Assembly: GCF_003350005.1 (NCBI RefSeq)
Contig: NZ_QLKS01000003.1
Location: forward strand, 186,001-250,000
DNA length: 64,000 nucleotides
Direction: 5' to 3'
Source of the DNA: Psychrobacter proteolyticus
GTDB lineage: Bacteria; Pseudomonadota; Gammaproteobacteria; Pseudomonadales; Moraxellaceae
Made by a program: the position numbers and the translations under genes. Below are positions 59,445-64,000 of this stretch, piece by piece. Position 1 is the stretch's first letter. Each line of letters opens with the position of its first letter. A model generated the notes under the pieces. It saw nothing but the letters and a program-made list of their open reading frames with translations. It did not search any database and was not told where the DNA came from.

Positions 59445-60422
59445 CTACTCTGCCACTGTTTTATTCACGTCCACAATGTCTTGCTGCTCGTTCATTTTAT
59501 TAACGATTGCACTCACTGAAGGATCACTCAAATCAATCGTACGTATTGGGAATGGAATATTTACGCCCGCTGCATCCAACGAGTTTTTGATACCTACAAT
59601 TACTTGATGAATCGAGGCAACCTTGTTGGCTTGCGTACCATCTTCGATAAACCAGCGTACCATTAGATCGATAGACGAACCGCCGAAACCAGTAGCAATT
59701 ACGCTTGGCGTTGCTTTCTTCGAGACGCTCTCTATCTTATCTAACGCCTTGATAATCTCAACTTTGGCCGCTTCAATATCATCTTCATAACCGATACCAA
59801 CTGCGACTTGCAGACGGCGCTGCTTATAAGCGGTATTGACGGTCAACGCCGAAGTATAGAGATCTGAGTTTGGAATCACCACTTGCCTGCCATCATAAGT
59901 CTTGATGGTGGTTGCACGGATTTTGATATCTTCGACTGTTCCTTCATAGTCGCCTGAGACAATCTGATCACCGATACGAAACGGCTCTGAAATCAGGAGC
60001 AAAATACCAGAGAGCAAGTTTTGAAAGATATCTTTAAAAGCAAAACCGATAGCAACGGAACCAATACCAAGCGCGCCAATCAGCTTAGCAGGGGTAAATC
60101 CTGGTACTGCAATAACCATCGCTATCATAAAACCAATAAAGAAAATAAGCGCCCCGCCTACCCGCTGAAACACTTTGACCAAGTTCTGATGCCGACTACG
60201 ACTACCTAATAATTTGTGAACGATTTTTTTGAAGACAATCGATAAAAACCAAAAAATTAGGATAACGATAATTGATGCGACAAAATATGGGATGCGCTCA
60301 ACAAAGCCAACCCATATCTCATTTGCCGAACCAAGAATGCTTTGATAGGTTAATCCATCCGTCGTCGTAGACTGCGCAGCTGTCTCAGCACTCAGTGTCG
60401 TTTCTGCCTCAGAGGTAGGCAT
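59445..60422 (-). CDS. MscS family small-conductance mechanosensitive channel
   Basis: A 325-residue inner membrane channel relieving hypo-osmotic pressure. Hydrophobic segments are near residues 40-65, 90-110 and 115-150; the pore-lining helix follows as GALGIGSVAIGFAFKDIFQN, and the soluble beta-domain has the family signature SGDYEGTVEDIKIRATTIKT and VVIPNSDLYTSALTVN. The C-terminus (VVGIKNSLDAAGVNIPFPIR) is typical. E. coli MscS has 286 residues. No operon partner. Confidence 0.92.
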   Translation of the reverse strand: MPTSEAETTLSAETAAQSTTTDGLTYQSILGSANEIWVGFVERIPYFVASIIVILIFWFLSIVFKKIVHKLLGSRSRHQNLVKVFQRVGGALIFFIGFMIAMVIAVPGFTPAKLIGALGIGSVAIGFAFKDIFQNLLSGILLLISEPFRIGDQIVSGDYEGTVEDIKIRATTIKTYDGRQVVIPNSDLYTSALTVNTAYKQRRLQVAVGIGYEDDIEAAKVEIIKALDKIESVSKKATPSVIATGFGGSSIDLMVRWFIEDGTQANKVASIHQVIVGIKNSLDAAGVNIPFPIRTIDLSDPSVSAIVNKMNEQQDIVDVNKTVAE

Positions 60423-60494
60423 CTGGGTGATACTCCTTTATTCTATTTATTTTTATTAACGCACTTATCTTAATAGGTGCTGTCATTCTGACAA

Positions 60495-61058
60495 CTAGCC
60501 CATCAAATCGGCCTGAACGATTTCGATCCAGTAGCCATCTACATCTTTGATAAAAGCAATGTTCTTCATGCTGCCGTCTTCTGGACGTTTTTTGAATTCG
60601 ACGTTGTTTTTATCGAACCAAGCAACCGCTTCATCCAAGCTTGGAACGCTAAAACAAATATGACCAAAACCCTGTGGATCTTGATTTCCGTCATGATAGC
60701 TAAAGTCAGCTTTTGTCTCGGTACCGTAGTTGTGCGTCAACTCTAAAATACCACGCTGACGGAAAGCGAAAATTTCTAGATCATCGCCAGTTGGCAGGTT
60801 CTCGCGCTCGCTCTCGGTCAATTTAGCCAAAAAGTATAAGTCAAACCCCATGTCAGGGAACTTCTTAACGGCAAGCAAGGTCATGCCCAAGACACCAGTG
60901 TAAAACGCTAGCGATTTAGCAGGATCTTTGACACGCAGCATGGTGTGGTTAAAAGTAAAACCGGTCGTCTGTGATGAGATTGGCTGAACGCCATCAGTAT
61001 TAACGCTGCTAGCAGGCTGGTCTATTGCGTCGTTATTGTTGTTAGATGAAGTAGACAT
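60495..61058 (-). CDS. gloA: Lactoylglutathione lyase (glyoxalase I)
   Basis: Converts the methylglyoxal-glutathione hemithioacetal to S-lactoylglutathione. The start ATG at 61058 (MSTSSNNNNDA) is chosen because AGGATAA precedes it closely; the frame is open further upstream without conservation. The length is 187 residues. Metal ligands are in NHTMLRVKDPAKSLAFY, ILELTHNYG, GHICFSVPSLDEAVAWF and YWIEIVQAD. It resembles the longer, zinc-type GloA (Pseudomonas, eukaryotes) by its extra segments around YFLAKLTESERENLPTGDD. Confidence 0.94.
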   Translation of the reverse strand: MSTSSNNNNDAIDQPASSVNTDGVQPISSQTTGFTFNHTMLRVKDPAKSLAFYTGVLGMTLLAVKKFPDMGFDLYFLAKLTESERENLPTGDDLEIFAFRQRGILELTHNYGTETKADFSYHDGNQDPQGFGHICFSVPSLDEAVAWFDKNNVEFKKRPEDGSMKNIAFIKDVDGYWIEIVQADLMG

Positions 61059-61243
61059 AATTATCCTAATATAATTCAAAAATAAATACATAAATACGCA
61101 AATCACGATGGTCATGATTTGCGTCGTTCTCTTATCATAATAAAAAATGGCGAAATAACTGATAGGGTTTTGTAAGAATATGAACAAGGTGTGTTCATCT
61201 GTATGCCCTAACTAGCTAGTTATCTAAAGCTATCTAAGACTGA

Positions 61244-61882
61244 CTAGCTATCTAAAAAACGCACTTTTCCTGTCTCTAAGTCATACTCAGCACCGACTAC
61301 CAATAGCTGACCACTATTGGTTAAGTCCTCTAATGCACGTGAGCCATGCTTTAGCTGACAGACAGACATACGTACGTTAGCGCGGATAGAGCGATCGACT
61401 AGCTCGTCTGCATCGACGTCTTGACCATTGGCAGTTGCCAATTCGTGCAAGTTATAAACGCTTGGGCGAATACGATCAACGATAGATTGCAAGTTAGGTG
61501 AATAGTTCTGTTCAGGATTAATCAATGTCTCAACGCAAGCCGTGACAGCGCCGCATTTTGAATGTCCAAGTACCACGACCAATTGCGTGCCAAAGGCTTC
61601 GGCTGCAAACTCGATTGAACCAATTTGTGATGGTGCAACCACGTTACCCGCGACTCGTATAACAAACAAATCTCCCAAACCTTGATCAAAAACAATCTCA
61701 ACTGGTACTCGTGCATCTGAACAACCCAAAATAATAGCCAATGGATTTTGATCCTTGACTAACTCTGGACGGCGCTGCATATACTCATCGGTACTGGTGA
61801 GGCTATCAACGTAGCGTGCATTACCTGCTTTTAAAAGCTCAAGTGCTTCTTGACCTGTGGTTGGACGTATATCGGTAGGCAT
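61244..61882 (-). CDS. can: Beta-class carbonic anhydrase
   Basis: Interconverts CO2 and bicarbonate. A 212-residue protein; zinc ligands C54, H107 and C110 with the dyad D56/R58 (ILGCSDARVPVEI and VVLGHSKCGAVTACVE) are all present. The C-terminal VVGAEYDLETGKVRFL is typical of the family. It is close to gloA on the same strand (56 bases between the gene end and the longest gloA frame; 185 to the chosen start), but a common operon is not certain. Cytosolic, since it lacks a signal peptide. Confidence 0.95.
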   Translation of the reverse strand: MPTDIRPTTGQEALELLKAGNARYVDSLTSTDEYMQRRPELVKDQNPLAIILGCSDARVPVEIVFDQGLGDLFVIRVAGNVVAPSQIGSIEFAAEAFGTQLVVVLGHSKCGAVTACVETLINPEQNYSPNLQSIVDRIRPSVYNLHELATANGQDVDADELVDRSIRANVRMSVCQLKHGSRALEDLTNSGQLLVVGAEYDLETGKVRFLDS

Positions 61883-62272
61883 GAGAGATCCTTTATCATC
61901 AATAATATTAGAGTTATAAGCTGTTTTGCATATATGTATTCAAGCACAGATTGGCTAATTATCGCCAAACTATCAGGCTAATCATGTTTGTCAGCCATAA
62001 CGTGATTGTATAGGAATAAAAACCAAAAAACGGTAAAAAAGTTTGTCTAAATCTCTTTAGGTGAATGTAGTCACATCTAAAAATACAGCTGTATATATCG
62101 CTGCTACGACAGTATGACTCGCGTAACTTATAACGAACTTGCACTGAATTATATCAAGGGTTTGTTATAATACGCAGCACTCAGGCAGCATTTAGACCGC
62201 GCTTACGCTCATGCCAATCCCTATAATGACAGCCAGCTGCATATAGCTATTGGACGCTTAGGAACAGATATT
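61883..62272. other. Divergent intergenic region between carbonic anhydrase and the ABC importer
   Basis: A 390-base gap holding the promoters of both units. A TATAAT box at 62166-62171 faces the importer; no convincing -35 at optimal spacing. No gene. Confidence 0.6.
62166..62171 (+). promoter_or_regulatory. Possible -10 box of the ABC importer
   Basis: TATAAT within TTTGTTATAATACG lies 102 bases before the ATPase start; TTGCAC upstream is at too long a spacing (21 bases) for an ideal -35. Confidence 0.35.
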
Positions 62273-63514
62273 ATGACCGATTTATCTCAAAATACGCATA
62301 ACACCTCTGCGTCACCTCATGATGATCAGGTGCTGCTGCAACTGACTGGTCTAAAAAAAACCTACGATCAAACTGAAGTCCTAAACGATATCAACCTTGA
62401 TATCAAACATGGTGAGTTTTTGACGTTACTTGGCCCATCAGGCTGTGGTAAGACGACATTACTACGCTTGATTGCAGGCTTTGAGCAGCCGAACGCTGGG
62501 GCGATATATTTGGATGGCGTACAGATGGCAGGCTTGTCCGCTGATAAACGTCCAGTCAATACCGTATTTCAGCAATATGCGTTGTTCCCTCATATGAGCG
62601 TCGCCCACAACGTGGCTTATGGCCTAAAGCTAAAGAAAGTCCCAAAAGACGAAATCCAAAGACGCGTCAGCGAGATGCTAGCGATGGTACAGCTAGAGCA
62701 TTTAGCCAACCGCAAGCCGCAAGATTTGTCTGGTGGTCAACAGCAGCGAGTTGCGATTGCACGTGCGGTGATTAACCGACCTAAGCTCCTATTACTCGAT
62801 GAGCCATTATCCGCGCTCGATCACAAACTACGTTTGCAAATGCAGTCTGAGCTGAAGCGTTTGCAACGTGAGCTAGGCATTACTTTTGTCTTCGTGACCC
62901 ATGACCAAGAAGAAGCGCTGTCGATGTCAGACCGTATTGCTGTGATGAAAGACGGTACGTTCCAGCAAATTGGTACGCCTATCGAGATATATGAAACCCC
63001 TGCCAATCTGTTTACTGCCAAATTTATCGGCGAGACTAATTTGTTTAGAGCTGAAGTCAAAGGTGTCCATCCAGACCAGCCAGATCGAGATGGCAAAGTG
63101 ACTAACGGACGTATCGAGGTCGAAGTCTGTGAAGCGCAAGCGCAAGAAGAGCCGACCACCTTACGCAACTTACGTCGTCCCAATTTTGCCAATGACGTGC
63201 AAGTGGGCGATATCGTTAATTTACTACTTCGCCCCGAAGACTTACGAATATATGATCCAAAAGACAACGAACATAGCGGACTGTTAGGTCGTGTCATCGA
63301 AAGTAACTATAAAGGCAGCACCTTAGACTCGATTATCGAACTGGCCAATGGTCATATCATTAAGGCGTCTGAGTTCTTTGATGAAGATGACCCTAGCTTT
63401 GATTACAAGCTAAATGAAGGCGTCAAAGTCTCATGGGTAGATGGCTGGGAATGGGTATTGCCAGAAGACTCTGAAGCTATGCCAGACACGACTGTACAAA
63501 AGGATGGTAGCTGA
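62273..63514 (+). CDS. potA: ABC transporter ATPase, spermidine/putrescine type (PotA/PotG)
   Basis: A 413-residue cytosolic ATPase. Walker [10 protein letters not shown] (about 55-63), the Q-loop [10 protein letters not shown], signature LSGGQQQR, Walker [13 protein letters not shown] and switch histidine [13 protein letters not shown] are complete. After the nucleotide domain come TOBE-type segments typical of PotA ([26 protein letters not shown] and [12 protein letters not shown]). It overlaps the permease gene (TGATG), confirming an operon; the substrate is most likely a polyamine, but related ATPases of iron or other importers are similar. Confidence 0.88.
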   Translation: MTDLSQNTHNTSASPHDDQVLLQLTGLKKTYDQTEVLNDINLDIKHGEFLTLLGPSGCGKTTLLRLIAGFEQPNAGAIYLDGVQMAGLSADKRPVNTVFQQYALFPHMSVAHNVAYGLKLKKVPKDEIQRRVSEMLAMVQLEHLANRKPQDLSGGQQQRVAIARAVINRPKLLLLDEPLSALDHKLRLQMQSELKRLQRELGITFVFVTHDQEEALSMSDRIAVMKDGTFQQIGTPIEIYETPANLFTAKFIGETNLFRAEVKGVHPDQPDRDGKVTNGRIEVEVCEAQAQEEPTTLRNLRRPNFANDVQVGDIVNLLLRPEDLRIYDPKDNEHSGLLGRVIESNYKGSTLDSIIELANGHIIKASEFFDEDDPSFDYKLNEGVKVSWVDGWEWVLPEDSEAMPDTTVQKDGS

Positions 63515-64000
63515 TGGCTCGCAACCACTTAGGCAGTAAAAGTCCATTTCGTACTGCCACGCTTTGGCTAATCTGGGGTTGGCTACTGATATTTGCGCTG
63601 TTGCCAAATATATTGGTCATCGCTGTCAGTTTTTTAACCCGTGATAGTAGTGCCTTTATCAGCTTACCTGTTAGCATCGACAGCTATGTGCGGATGATTG
63701 ACCCTTTGTATTTTGAGGTATTTGTCCACTCATTATGGATGGCAGGTATTACAACGGTAATCTGTCTACTGCTTGGCTACCCTTTTGCATGGCTAATTTC
63801 CAAAGCGAAAGTGCGCTGGCAGCCGCTGCTTATGATGTTACTGATACTGCCATTTTGGACCAACTCTTTGGTACGGACGTATGCATTAAAGCTGCTCTTT
63901 GCTAACAATGGCTTGATTAATAAATTACTATTAGCCATCGGTGTAATCGATACGCCAATCGATATTTTATATACCCAAGGCGCGGTGATTGCAGGTTTAA
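63514..64000 (+). CDS. potB: ABC transporter permease, PotB type, cut by window end
   Basis: The frame starts at the ATG overlapping the ATPase stop and remains open at the window end, giving the first 162 residues. Hydrophobic segments follow the basic leader [13 protein letters not shown]: one near 17-37 (WLIWGWLLIFALLPNILVIA), then further membrane segments near 72-95 and 104-120. The motif LPFWTNSLVRTYALKLLF is characteristic of PotB/PotH-type permeases. The EAA loop, needed for coupling to the ATPase, lies outside the window. Confidence 0.88.
   Translation, partial: MARNHLGSKSPFRTATLWLIWGWLLIFALLPNILVIAVSFLTRDSSAFISLPVSIDSYVRMIDPLYFEVFVHSLWMAGITTVICLLLGYPFAWLISKAKVRWQPLLMMLLILPFWTNSLVRTYALKLLFANNGLINKLLLAIGVIDTPIDILYTQGAVIAGL

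Noticed and set aside
62821..63297. 158-residue open frame antisense to potA
   Set aside because: It lies fully inside a conserved ABC ATPase gene on the opposite strand and shows no known domain.

Overview
The window is chromosomal DNA of a gammaproteobacterium, most probably Psychrobacter (Moraxellaceae). This rests on protein-level recognition only. Indicators are the very long RNase E tail, an over-long MutS, a WS/DGAT wax-ester synthase, scattered type II secretion genes, the fimT-pilV-pilW-pilX-pilY1-pilE locus and moderate GC. It reads as ordinary core chromosome with one defence locus; I see no insertion sequence, prophage, integrase or CRISPR array.

Layout. 1-8.6 kb: the end of engB, a HAD phosphatase, rluC, and divergently rne after an unusually long 1.17-kb gap, then a DUF808 membrane protein. 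9-13 kb: dsbC, homoserine dehydrogenase, thiolase. 13.4-15.7 kb: two DUF2382 stress-type proteins and a lipoprotein. 15.8-22.7 kb: secA, mutS, fdxA. 22.8-32.4 kb: a type IV pilus region with two related four-cysteine pilins (separate units) and a translationally coupled minor-pilin/PilY1 operon. 32.7-38.2 kb: comF, pldA, dsbD and a stand-alone copy of the DsbD N-terminal domain. 38.5-43 kb: gspG, gspF, an unrecognised protein and an AraC-type regulator. 43.4-47.1 kb: tRNA-His, tRNA-Arg and tRNA-Pro, then an McrBC-type restriction pair. 47.5-53.7 kb: a hotdog protein, gspE, thiG, the wax-ester synthase and suhB. 54-58.4 kb: dxs, ribA, hemF. 58.8-64 kb: a cytochrome c'-like lipoprotein, MscS, glyoxalase I, beta-carbonic anhydrase, and the start of a polyamine-type ABC importer (ATPase plus a permease cut by the window end).

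How the genes work together. The pilins, minor pilins and PilY1 make the type IV pilus filament and tip complex. GspE, GspF and GspG belong to the related type II secretion machine. DsbC and DsbD supply disulfide isomerisation and periplasmic reduction, relevant to the cysteine-rich pilins and secreted proteins. The strongest regulatory observation is that all three pilus transcription units carry a sequence with correctly spaced -24 GG and -12 GC elements of a sigma-54 promoter (23251-23267, 24007-24023, 32555-32571, all minus strand). Other points of interest are the free-standing DsbD alpha domain, two NDPR motifs in the RNase E tail, a hexanucleotide microsatellite inside mcrC and a McrB with no N-terminal DNA-binding domain. 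All family calls come from reading motifs; no database search was run.
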